A stretch of 38,039 nucleotides of DNA from Candidatus Allocopromorpha excrementigallinarum (GTDB taxonomy: Bacteria; Bacillota; Clostridia; Peptostreptococcales; Anaerovoracaceae): positions 1 through 38,039 of the forward strand of contig DVMP01000153.1 of the NCBI GenBank assembly GCA_018714925.1. Direction: 5' to 3'. The position numbers and the translations under genes were made by a program. Numbering within the stretch: position 1 is the first letter of the stretch; every line of letters begins with the position of its first letter. Below are positions 14,714 to 22,877 of this stretch, piece after piece. The notes under the pieces were generated by a model, which worked only from the letters and a program-made list of their open reading frames with translations, did not search any database and was not told where the DNA came from.

Positions 14714-15319
14714 TTAAATGGAAAATATTATGAGACCTCCCTTTTCCTCATAGCCTGTGTTCCAAAGCTGTCTCAGAGGAAGGATGTGAGGCTTTCCGTA
14801 GGTGGCTGCCTTTATGTAAAGGCCCTCCTCCCTTTCTTCGTATCCTATTACCAGAAACCAGTGCCATTCAAAGAAATCAAAGGCTTTGTCCCTGTGCTTC
14901 AGCATGAGATAGGGAACGGGAATTCCTTCATCAATCTGCTTTTTAATTATCTCACCCGCCTCTTCCCATGAACGGCTGCCTCTGAAGCCCCGGACGCCTA
15001 TATCCTCCGCTCCCACGTCCTCAAGATATGCCTTTACGCCGTATATGTACGTGTCCAGATCCTTTATGCCTGTTTCTCTGGGCCTCAGGTAGGGCTTCAT
15101 GGACATGCCGAATCTTACGTAATCCTTTTTCGTCAGGTTCCGGGGATCGTAGTCGTAAAGCTCCCTTCTCCCTCTGTAAAGAGCCAGGTATATAAAGGCG
15201 TCGCAGGTGGTAAGGGCCGCGCAGCCGCCTATGTGCATCCACGGGTCCTTCATCCACTTCTGATTTCCTCCGAAGGCTTTACCTATATTGAAATATTTCA
15301 GTTCCTTTTTTCTGTCCAT
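14714..15319 (-). CDS. C39/papain-like cysteine peptidase-fold protein, function unknown
   Basis: A 201-residue protein with no signal peptide or clear membrane segment. The segment GGNQKWMKDPWMHIGGCAAL (Cys33) looks like the active-site region of a C39-like cysteine peptidase, and WHWFLVIGY (His153) like the catalytic histidine strand; KAATYGKPHILPL may follow with the third position. A Gln at residue 20 could be the oxyanion-hole residue. Similar proteins are annotated as hypothetical in clostridia. It starts 41 bp after the PFOR stop and has its own promoter, from which the mRNA would begin within a base or two of the ATG. No ribosome site precedes the ATG. The role is unknown; the fold call is from motif spacing only. 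Confidence 0.6.
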   Translation of the reverse strand: MDRKKELKYFNIGKAFGGNQKWMKDPWMHIGGCAALTTCDAFIYLALYRGRRELYDYDPRNLTKKDYVRFGMSMKPYLRPRETGIKDLDTYIYGVKAYLEDVGAEDIGVRGFRGSRSWEEAGEIIKKQIDEGIPVPYLMLKHRDKAFDFFEWHWFLVIGYEEREEGLYIKAATYGKPHILPLRQLWNTGYEEKGGLIIFSI

Positions 15320-15326
15320 AGGTAAT

Positions 15327-15354
15327 ATTCTAACGATTTTTTGTTTTTTGTCAA
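15327..15354 (-). promoter_or_regulatory. Promoter of the cysteine-peptidase-like gene (leaderless start)
   Basis: TTGACA (15354-15349) and TAGAAT (15332-15327) on the minus strand, 16 bp apart. The expected start site falls at about 15320, one base before the ATG at 15319. Confidence 0.7.
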
Positions 15355-15360
15355 TGAACC

Positions 15361-18300
15361 TTAACGGCTCTCCTCAAAAAGGCTCTCTTCAAAGCTCCTC
15401 TGCCTTCTGAGAAGCGTTTCGTATCTTTCCCTGGCAGCGGCTTCGGCTTCGCCAAAGAGTCTCTCCGCCGTCTCAGGAGCCTTCAGCTTAAGGGAATTGT
15501 ACCTTACCTCTCCCATAATAAAGTCGCGGTAGCTTTCCGTAGGCTCTCCGCTGTCCAGTGAAAGAGGATTCTTTTTCTCCCTTATGAGATCGGGATTGTA
15601 TCTCAAAAGATTCCAGTAGCCTGATTTCACCGCCCTCTTCATCTCCTCCATGGCCTTGTCCATGCCTGCCTTTATACCGTGATTTATACAAGGAGCGTAG
15701 GCTATTATGAGAGACGGTCCGTCGTAGCCTTCCGCCTCCCTTATGGCCTTTAAGGTCTGCTGCATATTGGCGCCCATGGCAATCTGAGCAACATAGACAT
15801 AGCCGTATACCATGGCTATCTGAGCCAGATCCTTTTTCTTTACTCCCTTTCCGCCTGCGGCAAACTGAGCCACTGCTCCTTCAGGAGTGGATTTTGAGGC
15901 CTGACCTCCCGTATTGGAGTATACCTCTGTGTCAAATACCATTACGTTTACGTTTTCCCCTGAGGCAAGCACGTGATCGAGACCGCCGTAGCCGATATCG
16001 TATGCCCAGCCGTCTCCTCCGAATATCCATACGGACGGCTTTGTGAGCATGTCGCTGTTTTCCGTCACATAGACGGCTTCACTGTTGTCGGCGCAGCCTT
16101 CACAGAGGCTGAGAAGGGCTTTTCCCGCCTTATCGGCGCCTTTGGCGTCCTCCATATTTTCAAGCCACAGCTTCGCCGCCTCGGTAAATCTTTCATCCTC
16201 CGCCAGCCTTTCAACGTGCGACTTCATTTCCCTTCTCCTGGCTCCCACTCCTATGGCCATGCCGTATCCGAATTCAGCGTTGTCCTCAAAGAGAGAATTC
16301 GACCAGGCCGGTCCTCTTCCCTGTCTGTTTACCGTATAAGGCGTGCTCGGAGCGCTGCATCCCCATATGGACGAGCAGCCGGTAGCGTTGGCTATGAACA
16401 TCCTGTCCCCGAAAAGCTGAGTTATCAGCTTGGCGTAAGGAGTCTCGCCGCATCCCGGACAGGCTCCCGAGAACTCTAGAAGAGGCTGCCTGAACTGGGA
16501 TCCCTTTACAGTGCTTTCCGATACAGAAAGCTCCTTTTCCTCCACATGCTCAAACATGTAATCAAACTTCCTCTGCTCTCTGTCCATATTTTCTTCCGCC
16601 ATTACCATTTCTATGGCCTTGTCTTTTGCAGGGCAGACCTGAGCGCAGGAGCCGCAGCCTGTACAGTCATATCCCGAAATTCCCATGGCGAATCTCAGAG
16701 ACTTATCCTCTCTCAGCGGCAGGCTCTCTCCTCCGGCGCCTTCAGCCTCTTGTTCTGTCATTACAAAAGGCCTGATAACTCCGTGAGGGCATACGTAGGA
16801 GCACTGATTGCACTGTATGCAGTTTTCCGCCTTCCATCTCGGTATCTCCACGGCGATACCTCTCTTCTCGTAGGCCGCCGTGCCTGCCGGTATGGAGCCG
16901 TCGGCGGAATCCACAAAAGCCGATACGGGAACAGAGTCTCCCGCCATGGCGTTAGTAGGCTTGAGCACCTTGTTTATATAATCCGTATGTCTCTCATCTC
17001 TTCCCCGGGCTCTTCCCATATCTATATCTCCGGAGGCGTTTTTCCACTCTTCGGGAACCTCTACCCTTCTGACGTTTTCAATTCCCGCGTCAACAGCTCT
17101 GCAGTTCATATCGACCACCCTGCTGCCCTTGCTTCCGTATGTCTTCTTTACGGCTTCCTTCATATATCCGGCGGCTTCCTCTATGGGAAGTATTTCCGTA
17201 ACCTTGAAAAAGGCCGCCTGAAGCACTGTGTTGGTCCTTCCTCCCAGGCCCAGCTCTCTGGCTATGGAAACAGCGTCGCACACATAAAAGCGTATATTGT
17301 TTTTCGCTATATGTCTCTTGACATTTCCCGGGAGCTTTTCCTCAAGCTGATTATCATCCCATGAGCAGTTGAGGAGGAACACTCCTCCCGGCTTTACATC
17401 CTCAGCCATTCTGTATCTCGTCAGATAGGCCGGATTATGACAGGCCACAAGGTCGGCGTGAGCCACGTAATAGGATGACTTTATAGGTGAATCGCCGAAT
17501 CTGAGATGGCTTATGGTTATGCCTCCCGACTTCTTTGAGTCGTACTGAAAATACGCCTGAACGTATTTGTCCGTGTGATCTCCTATGATCTTAACGCTGT
17601 TCTTGTTGGCTCCTACGGTGCCGTCAGCGCCCAGTCCCCAGAACTTACAGGAAACCGTCCCTTCAGGCACCGTGTCAAGAGGCTGTCCCGCGGAAAGGGA
17701 AAGTCCCGTCACATCGTCTTCTATTGAAATGGTAAATTCCTTTTTGGGATTTTCCGACGCCATGTTATCGAAGACAGCGCATATGTCTCCCGGCTGCGTA
17801 TCCTTTGAGCCGAGGCCGTATCTTCCTCTTGTCACGGGAATGTTTTCAAATACGCTTCCCTTCAGAGCGGCCGCCACGTCAAGATACAGAGGCTCTCCTA
17901 TGGATCCCGGCTCCTTTGTCCTGTCCAGAACAGCTATTCTTTTCACTGTTTCAGGTATGGCCTTTATAAATCTCACAGGAGAAAAAGGTCTGTAAAGTCT
18001 CACTGTTACCAGACCTGTCTTCCTTCCGCCGGCGTTAAGATAGTCCACTACCTCCTGGGCCGCATCGTTAACCGACCCCATGGCTACGAGTATATCCTCC
18101 GCATCCTCTGCGCCGTAATATGAGAACGGCTTGTAATATCCCGGCTTTCCGCACCTTTCGCTTACCATATCCATGTATTTTTCCACTATGTCTGTTGTCT
18201 GCTCATAGGCCTTATTGCAGGCTTCCCTGTGCTGGAAGAAGGTCTCCGGCTGCTCCGCCGAGCCCATGCTCTGAGGATGATTCGGATTGAGAGCCCTTCC

Positions 18301-18909
18301 TCTGAAGGCCTTCACTGCCTCCCAGTCCACCATTTCCTTCAGATCATCGTATTCCCATGTGTCTATCTTCTGCTGCTCATGGCTGGTTCTGAACCCGTCA
18401 AAAAAGTGGAGAACAGGCACTCTGCCTCCTATAGCCGCCAGATGGGCCGCTGCTCCGAGATCCATTACCTCCTGAGGATTACAGGAGCATATCATGGCAA
18501 ATCCCGTCTGCCTGCAGGCCATAACATCCGAGTGGTCTCCGAATATGGACAGGGCGTGAGTGGAAACAGCTCTCGCCGCCACGTGAATAACGGCCGGCGT
18601 CCCCTCCGCAGCCAGCTTATACATATTGGGAATCATGAGAAGAAGTCCCTGGGAAGCCGTAAATGTGCTCGTATAGGCTCCCGCAGCCACAGCCCCGTGA
18701 ACAGCTCCCGCCGCTCCGCCTTCCGACTGCATTTCCACTACCTTTACTTTCTCTCCGAAAATATTCCTTCTGCCGACGCTGGTCCACTCATCGACATTTT
18801 CCGCCATTACGGAAGACGGGGTTATGGGGTATATTGCCGCCACCTCCGAAAAGGCGTAGGCCACATGGGCCGCGGCAGTATTACCGTCCATAGTTTTCTT
18901 TACTCTCAT
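15361..18909 (-). CDS. nifJ: Pyruvate:ferredoxin (flavodoxin) oxidoreductase
   Basis: A 1182-residue single-chain PFOR, the normal length. In order: pyrimidine-binding domain I with YPITPSSVMAE near residue 30, domain II, the gamma-type domain (GLGADGTVGANKNS), a two-cluster ferredoxin domain (CIQCNQCSYVCPHG and CTGCGSCAQVCPAKD), the proximal-cluster cysteines in GACPGCGETPY, and the thiamine-diphosphate motif GDGWAYDIGYGGLDHVLASG with NTGGQASKSTP. It oxidises pyruvate with CoA to acetyl-CoA and CO2, reducing ferredoxin, in the cytoplasm. ATG at 18909 has AAAGGAAG 8 bp upstream; 17 further in-frame codons exist but are not needed. It is probably monocistronic. A palindrome sits on its promoter. 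Confidence 0.97.
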   Translation of the reverse strand: MRVKKTMDGNTAAAHVAYAFSEVAAIYPITPSSVMAENVDEWTSVGRRNIFGEKVKVVEMQSEGGAAGAVHGAVAAGAYTSTFTASQGLLLMIPNMYKLAAEGTPAVIHVAARAVSTHALSIFGDHSDVMACRQTGFAMICSCNPQEVMDLGAAAHLAAIGGRVPVLHFFDGFRTSHEQQKIDTWEYDDLKEMVDWEAVKAFRGRALNPNHPQSMGSAEQPETFFQHREACNKAYEQTTDIVEKYMDMVSERCGKPGYYKPFSYYGAEDAEDILVAMGSVNDAAQEVVDYLNAGGRKTGLVTVRLYRPFSPVRFIKAIPETVKRIAVLDRTKEPGSIGEPLYLDVAAALKGSVFENIPVTRGRYGLGSKDTQPGDICAVFDNMASENPKKEFTISIEDDVTGLSLSAGQPLDTVPEGTVSCKFWGLGADGTVGANKNSVKIIGDHTDKYVQAYFQYDSKKSGGITISHLRFGDSPIKSSYYVAHADLVACHNPAYLTRYRMAEDVKPGGVFLLNCSWDDNQLEEKLPGNVKRHIAKNNIRFYVCDAVSIARELGLGGRTNTVLQAAFFKVTEILPIEEAAGYMKEAVKKTYGSKGSRVVDMNCRAVDAGIENVRRVEVPEEWKNASGDIDMGRARGRDERHTDYINKVLKPTNAMAGDSVPVSAFVDSADGSIPAGTAAYEKRGIAVEIPRWKAENCIQCNQCSYVCPHGVIRPFVMTEQEAEGAGGESLPLREDKSLRFAMGISGYDCTGCGSCAQVCPAKDKAIEMVMAEENMDREQRKFDYMFEHVEEKELSVSESTVKGSQFRQPLLEFSGACPGCGETPYAKLITQLFGDRMFIANATGCSSIWGCSAPSTPYTVNRQGRGPAWSNSLFEDNAEFGYGMAIGVGARRREMKSHVERLAEDERFTEAAKLWLENMEDAKGADKAGKALLSLCEGCADNSEAVYVTENSDMLTKPSVWIFGGDGWAYDIGYGGLDHVLASGENVNVMVFDTEVYSNTGGQASKSTPEGAVAQFAAGGKGVKKKDLAQIAMVYGYVYVAQIAMGANMQQTLKAIREAEGYDGPSLIIAYAPCINHGIKAGMDKAMEEMKRAVKSGYWNLLRYNPDLIREKKNPLSLDSGEPTESYRDFIMGEVRYNSLKLKAPETAERLFGEAEAAARERYETLLRRQRSFEESLFEESR

Positions 18910-19030
18910 TTCTGCACTTCCTTTCAAAAGGCGCCTGAGCTCCGTGTATTCCTGCATCAAAACAGCCGCTGCCGAATTATCAGTGGACAGAGGTTATAAG
19001 CGAGCTGCTTTTGTATACAGTATACTTGTT
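18910..19030 (-). promoter_or_regulatory. PFOR promoter region with an operator-like palindrome
   Basis: TATACT (19024-19019, minus strand) is the likely -10, with a weak -35 in the T-rich stretch 17 bp upstream. GTATAC-A-GTATAC (19013-19025) is a 6-1-6 inverted repeat lying exactly over this -10, as a repressor site would. The regulator is not identifiable; GntR-family proteins use similar TGTATACA half-sites. The stretch 18910-19012 is leader and 19030-19196 holds nothing recognisable apart from A/T-rich sequence. Confidence 0.5.
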
Positions 19031-19196
19031 CAGGCCTAAAAAAATAACTAAAACCATTTTTCCACCGTTATTTATTTTAACACCGCCCCTTCTCCCTTTC
19101 AACGAGTAATTATGTTTTTTTTAAGGTTCAAGTCTCCCTGTCCACAATTCTTACTGAAAGCTTTTATCAATAAGTCGTAAATATTTCCGGACCCTC

Positions 19197-19244
19197 TTGA
19201 CGTTGCCGGGCTTCGGGATTATTATCAGGTTAGTTTTAACTAAC
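19197..19244 (+). promoter_or_regulatory. Promoter with DtxR-like operator before the ABC exporter genes
   Basis: TTGACG (19197-19202) and TATTAT (19220-19225) are 17 bp apart. GTTAGTT-TT-AACTAAC (19229-19244) is a 7-2-7 inverted repeat right after the -10, covering the start site. Its core TTAG-N6-CTAA is like the ends of DtxR/IdeR boxes, suggesting repression by a metal-loaded regulator, probably with iron or manganese. Confidence 0.6.
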
Positions 19245-19269
19245 TTTATGAAGAAAGGACTGATTAGCG

Positions 19270-21021
19270 ATGTTTAAGGTTTACAGAAAGCTCTTTGCCT
19301 ATGTACCGGAAAAGAGATATATGATTTTTATATCTGTTTTTCTGTCTGTGGTATCCACCTTTGCCATTGCCGGCGCTTATTATTATCTCTATCTGTTTTT
19401 TGACCGGCTTCTTGTCAGAGGTGATTTCGCCGGCAGCGGATTTTACGCCTGGGTAATCTTCGGGCTTCTTATAGGAGGCAATTTCGTCTATTTCATAGGC
19501 GTTCTTTCCTCTCACGTTCTCGGCTTTCGCCTTGAGACCAATCTGCGAAAGCGAGGTATAGACGGTCTTTCAAAAGCCTCCTTCCGTTTCTTTGATCTCA
19601 ATTCCAGCGGAAGAATAAGGAAGATCATCGACGACAACGCTTCCCAGACCCACACTATTGTGGCTCACCTTCTTCCCGACATAGCCAACGCTCTGGCAAA
19701 GCCCTTCCTTCTTCTTATCATCAGCTACATGGTAAGTCTGAGGGTAGGCATCTGCCTCACCGTCCTGGCTGTCGCGGCTGTACTCCTTTATGCCGCCATG
19801 TCGGGAGATACCAGGTTTATGAAGTATTATCAGCAGGCCTTGGAGAGGCTCAGCTCTGAAACCGTAGAATATGTCAGAGGCATTCAGGTGGTAAAGATAT
19901 TCAACGCCGACGCCAAATCCTTTAAGGCTCTCTATGAGGCTGTAAGAGATTATTCCAAATTCGCCCTGAAATATTCCATGAGCTGCAAGATCCCCTGGGT
20001 GCTTATCCAGTGGGTTATGTTCTCCATTGTAGCCATCCTTGTCCCTTTTATCGTTCTCCTTCCGGGAGTTTTTTCACGGGGACCGGAGGCGGCTCTGGAG
20101 CTGCTCATGCTCATGTTCCTTTCCGGAGTTATGTTTTCCACCATTATGAAGGTCATGTATGTGGTAATGTATTCCTTTAACGGAGCCATGGCTGTAGATA
20201 AGCTGGAGGAAATGTACGGTCACATGGGAGAGGATTCTCTTGACCACGGAACCAGAGAATCCTTTGACAGCTTTGACATAGAGTTCGATCATGTCACCTT
20301 CAGCTACGGAGAAAAGCCTGTGCTCAGGGACGTAAGCTTTACATTAAAGGAAAACAGAAGCTATGCCCTGGTAGGCTCCAGCGGCAGCGGAAAGTCAACT
20401 ATTGCCAAGCTCATGTCCGGCTTTTACAGAGTAGATGAGGGAGCAGTTAAAATAGGCGGTCATCCCCTTGAGGAATACAGCGAAAGAGCTGTCCTTGAAA
20501 ACATAGCCTTCGTCTTCCAGGATGTAAAGCTTTTTAAAAGCAGTATATATGAGAATGTGGCTATGGCCAACAGGACAGCCGGACGCGAGCAGGTAATGGA
20601 GGCCTTTAAAAAAGCAGGCTGTGATACCATTCTGGACAAATTCCCCGAAAGGGAAAACACTCTCATAGGCTCTAAGGGAGTCTACCTTTCCGGAGGAGAA
20701 AAGCAGCGTATCGGCATAGCCCGCGCTATTTTAAAGGACGCCCGCATCGTCATTATGGATGAGGCCAGCGCCGCTGTGGACCCCGAAAACGAACACGAGC
20801 TTCAGAAAGCCTTCGCGCAGCTTATGAAGAACAAGACGGTTATAATGATCGCCCACCGCCTTACTAGCGTCCGCAGCGTAGATGAGATTCTCGTTATAGA
20901 AAAGGGCCGTGTTATTGAGCAGGGCAGCGATAAGGAGCTTATGGCAAAGGATTCACGCTACAGATTCTTCCAGAATCTGTACGCTCAGGCAAACGATTGG
21001 AGGGTTAACAAATATGCGTAA
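19270..21021 (+). CDS. ABC transporter, fused membrane and ATPase domains (subunit 1)
   Basis: A 583-residue half-transporter of the exporter fold: six membrane segments in residues 15-300 and an ATPase domain from about 340 with Walker A GSSGSGKST, Q-loop FVFQDVKLF, signature LSGGEKQRIGIARAI, Walker B IVIMDEASAAVD with the catalytic Glu, and H-loop AHRL. It pairs with the next gene, which starts before this one ends. AAAGGA precedes the ATG by about 10 bp. Two-gene systems of this type under DtxR-like control include YbtPQ/IrtAB-type siderophore importers, so iron-chelate uptake is one candidate and peptide or lipid export the other. The sequence alone does not decide. Confidence 0.9.
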   Translation: MFKVYRKLFAYVPEKRYMIFISVFLSVVSTFAIAGAYYYLYLFFDRLLVRGDFAGSGFYAWVIFGLLIGGNFVYFIGVLSSHVLGFRLETNLRKRGIDGLSKASFRFFDLNSSGRIRKIIDDNASQTHTIVAHLLPDIANALAKPFLLLIISYMVSLRVGICLTVLAVAAVLLYAAMSGDTRFMKYYQQALERLSSETVEYVRGIQVVKIFNADAKSFKALYEAVRDYSKFALKYSMSCKIPWVLIQWVMFSIVAILVPFIVLLPGVFSRGPEAALELLMLMFLSGVMFSTIMKVMYVVMYSFNGAMAVDKLEEMYGHMGEDSLDHGTRESFDSFDIEFDHVTFSYGEKPVLRDVSFTLKENRSYALVGSSGSGKSTIAKLMSGFYRVDEGAVKIGGHPLEEYSERAVLENIAFVFQDVKLFKSSIYENVAMANRTAGREQVMEAFKKAGCDTILDKFPERENTLIGSKGVYLSGGEKQRIGIARAILKDARIVIMDEASAAVDPENEHELQKAFAQLMKNKTVIMIAHRLTSVRSVDEILVIEKGRVIEQGSDKELMAKDSRYRFFQNLYAQANDWRVNKYA

Positions 21022-22735
21022 ATGGTTGGAAAAAAAATTCGCCCTCACTCCTCAGGGCGCGAAGGACACTATGAAGGCAATACTGGCGTCGTTTCTTGTT
21101 TCTCTGTCAGCCTACGCGCCGGCATGCCTCCTTCTCCTCGTCATAGACGATTTTGTAATGGGAAACCACAGACCGTCATATTTTTACGTGATTCTGTCCG
21201 CGGCGACGGCTCTTGTAATACTGGTTCTCATGTTTATAGAATACGACAGCATGTATAACACCACCTACAGAGAAAGCGCCAATCTTAGAATGGAAATAGC
21301 AAACCGCCTCAACAGGCTTCCTCTCTCCTACTTTTCAAAGCACGACACCTCTGATGTTACTCAGACCATAATGTCCGATGTAGAAGCCATAGAGCACGCC
21401 ATGAGCCATTCCATATCAAAATTCGTGGCCTTTCTCTTCAGCTTCCCCATTATCGCCATCATGCTCATAGGCTATAACTGGAAGCTGGGGCTGACGGTCA
21501 TACTTCCTATACTTTTAGGCTACAGTCTGGTTCTCCTTTCCAAAAAGGTGCAGATCAGAACAAGCAAAAAGTATTTTCTTCAGCTCAGAAAAAATTCCGA
21601 AAGCTTCCAGGAGGCCATAGAAAACGCTCAGGAGATCCGAAGCTTCGGCCTCGGCAGAACTCTCCGGCGAAAGCTTGACGCCCAGATGGACGAAAGTGAA
21701 AAGCTCCATCTTCGCAGTGAGATCACTTCCGCTGTGCCTCTCCTTTCCTCCAACATCGTCATGCAGCTTTCTCTCGCCCTGGTCATCCTTTTAGGAATGA
21801 ACATGCTTATAAAGGGGGAAATAAGCGTGCTGGTGCTCACGGCCTATATTGTCGCCGCTCTGAAGGTAAAGGAATCTGTGGACTCCATAAGCGAAAATGT
21901 GGCTGAGCTTTACCACCTGGACGCCAGGATCAGGCGCATCAGCGACATAAGGAACAACCCTGTTCAGGAAGGAAGGGATGAGGAAATAAAGGATTACAGC
22001 ATCAGTCTCAGAGACGTAACCTTCTCCTACAGCAGCGACAGCCCTGTGCTCAAAGGAGTAACCTTTGACGCGAAGCAGGGTCAGGTAACCGCCCTCGTAG
22101 GGGTAAGCGGCTGCGGCAAAACCAGTATTCTCCGCCTCATATCCCGCCTGTACGATTACGATGAAGGCTCCATAACCGTAGGAGGAAAAGATATAAAGGA
22201 AATCTCAACGGATTCCCTCTTTAAAAATGTATCAATAGTATTTCAGGATGTAATGCTCTTTAACACCTCTGTTATGGAAAACATACGTCTCGGCAGAAGA
22301 GACGCCACAGATGACGAGGTCATAGAGGCCGCCCGCCTGGGAGGCTGCCATGATTTTATCTCCCGTCTTCCCGAGGGCTACAATACGAAAATCGGTGAAA
22401 ACGGCGCCACTCTTTCGGGGGGCGAGCGTCAGCGAATCTCAATAGCCAGGGCATTTCTAAAGGACGCTCCTGTTATAATCCTCGACGAAATAGCCGCGGC
22501 CCTTGATGTGGAAAACGAAAAGAAAATACAGGACAGCCTCAATCGCCTCATGGAAGGCAGGACCGTCATCATTATCTCCCACAGACTGAAGTCAGTGGAG
22601 CACGTAGACAGCATTGTCGTCATCAACGACGGCAGAGTCGAAGCCTCCGGAAGCCACCGGGAGCTGCTCAAGACCTCCCCTACCTACGGAAGGCTGGTGG
22701 AAAACGCCCTTCTGACAGAAAATTTCACCTATTGA
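21014..22735 (+). CDS. ABC transporter, fused membrane and ATPase domains (subunit 2)
   Basis: A 573-residue partner half-transporter. Membrane domain about residues 20-300, then an ATPase domain with Walker A GVSGCGKTS, Q-loop IVFQDVMLF, signature LSGGERQRISIARAF, Walker B VIILDEIAAALD and H-loop SHRL; both subunits appear catalytically complete. The start is ATG at 21014, 9 bp after GGAGGG and inside the end of subunit 1 (8-bp overlap); the frame runs further upstream but that part lies in the first gene. A heterodimer is inferred from overlap and co-regulation. Substrate unknown, with iron-siderophore traffic suggested by the operator upstream. Confidence 0.9.
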   Translation: MRKWLEKKFALTPQGAKDTMKAILASFLVSLSAYAPACLLLLVIDDFVMGNHRPSYFYVILSAATALVILVLMFIEYDSMYNTTYRESANLRMEIANRLNRLPLSYFSKHDTSDVTQTIMSDVEAIEHAMSHSISKFVAFLFSFPIIAIMLIGYNWKLGLTVILPILLGYSLVLLSKKVQIRTSKKYFLQLRKNSESFQEAIENAQEIRSFGLGRTLRRKLDAQMDESEKLHLRSEITSAVPLLSSNIVMQLSLALVILLGMNMLIKGEISVLVLTAYIVAALKVKESVDSISENVAELYHLDARIRRISDIRNNPVQEGRDEEIKDYSISLRDVTFSYSSDSPVLKGVTFDAKQGQVTALVGVSGCGKTSILRLISRLYDYDEGSITVGGKDIKEISTDSLFKNVSIVFQDVMLFNTSVMENIRLGRRDATDDEVIEAARLGGCHDFISRLPEGYNTKIGENGATLSGGERQRISIARAFLKDAPVIILDEIAAALDVENEKKIQDSLNRLMEGRTVIIISHRLKSVEHVDSIVVINDGRVEASGSHRELLKTSPTYGRLVENALLTENFTY

Positions 22736-22801
22736 CAGCCTTCATTTTAAATATCTCTCTTAAAGCCTCCCTTTAAGGCTTCCCTTTAAAACACACACTT
22801 C

Positions 22802-22848
22802 AAGAGGGACCCGGCAGCCTTTCCCGAAGGCCACGGGGCTCCTCTTTT
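22802..22848 (+). terminator. Terminator after the ABC transporter pair
   Basis: AGAGG.../...CCTCT with inner CCCGG/CCGGG-type and GCCTT/AAGGC pairs forms a long hairpin followed by TTTT on the plus strand. It lies between convergent genes; on the minus strand no U-tract is seen. The rest of the 142-bp gap has a short imperfect tandem repeat (AGCCTCCCTTTA/AGGCTTCCCTTTA, about 22761-22786) of no clear meaning. Confidence 0.7.
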
Positions 22849-22877
22849 CCCTGCGGTTGAGCCGGTTTCTACCGCAA

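Noticed and set aside
16546..17364. Plus-strand frame of 272 codons inside the PFOR gene
   Set aside because: Antisense shadow of an unmistakable PFOR; no recognisable domain or initiation signal.
22759..22788. Short tandem repeat between convergent genes as a mobile-element scar
   Set aside because: Two imperfect 12-13-base units only, with no flanking repeats or transposase remains.
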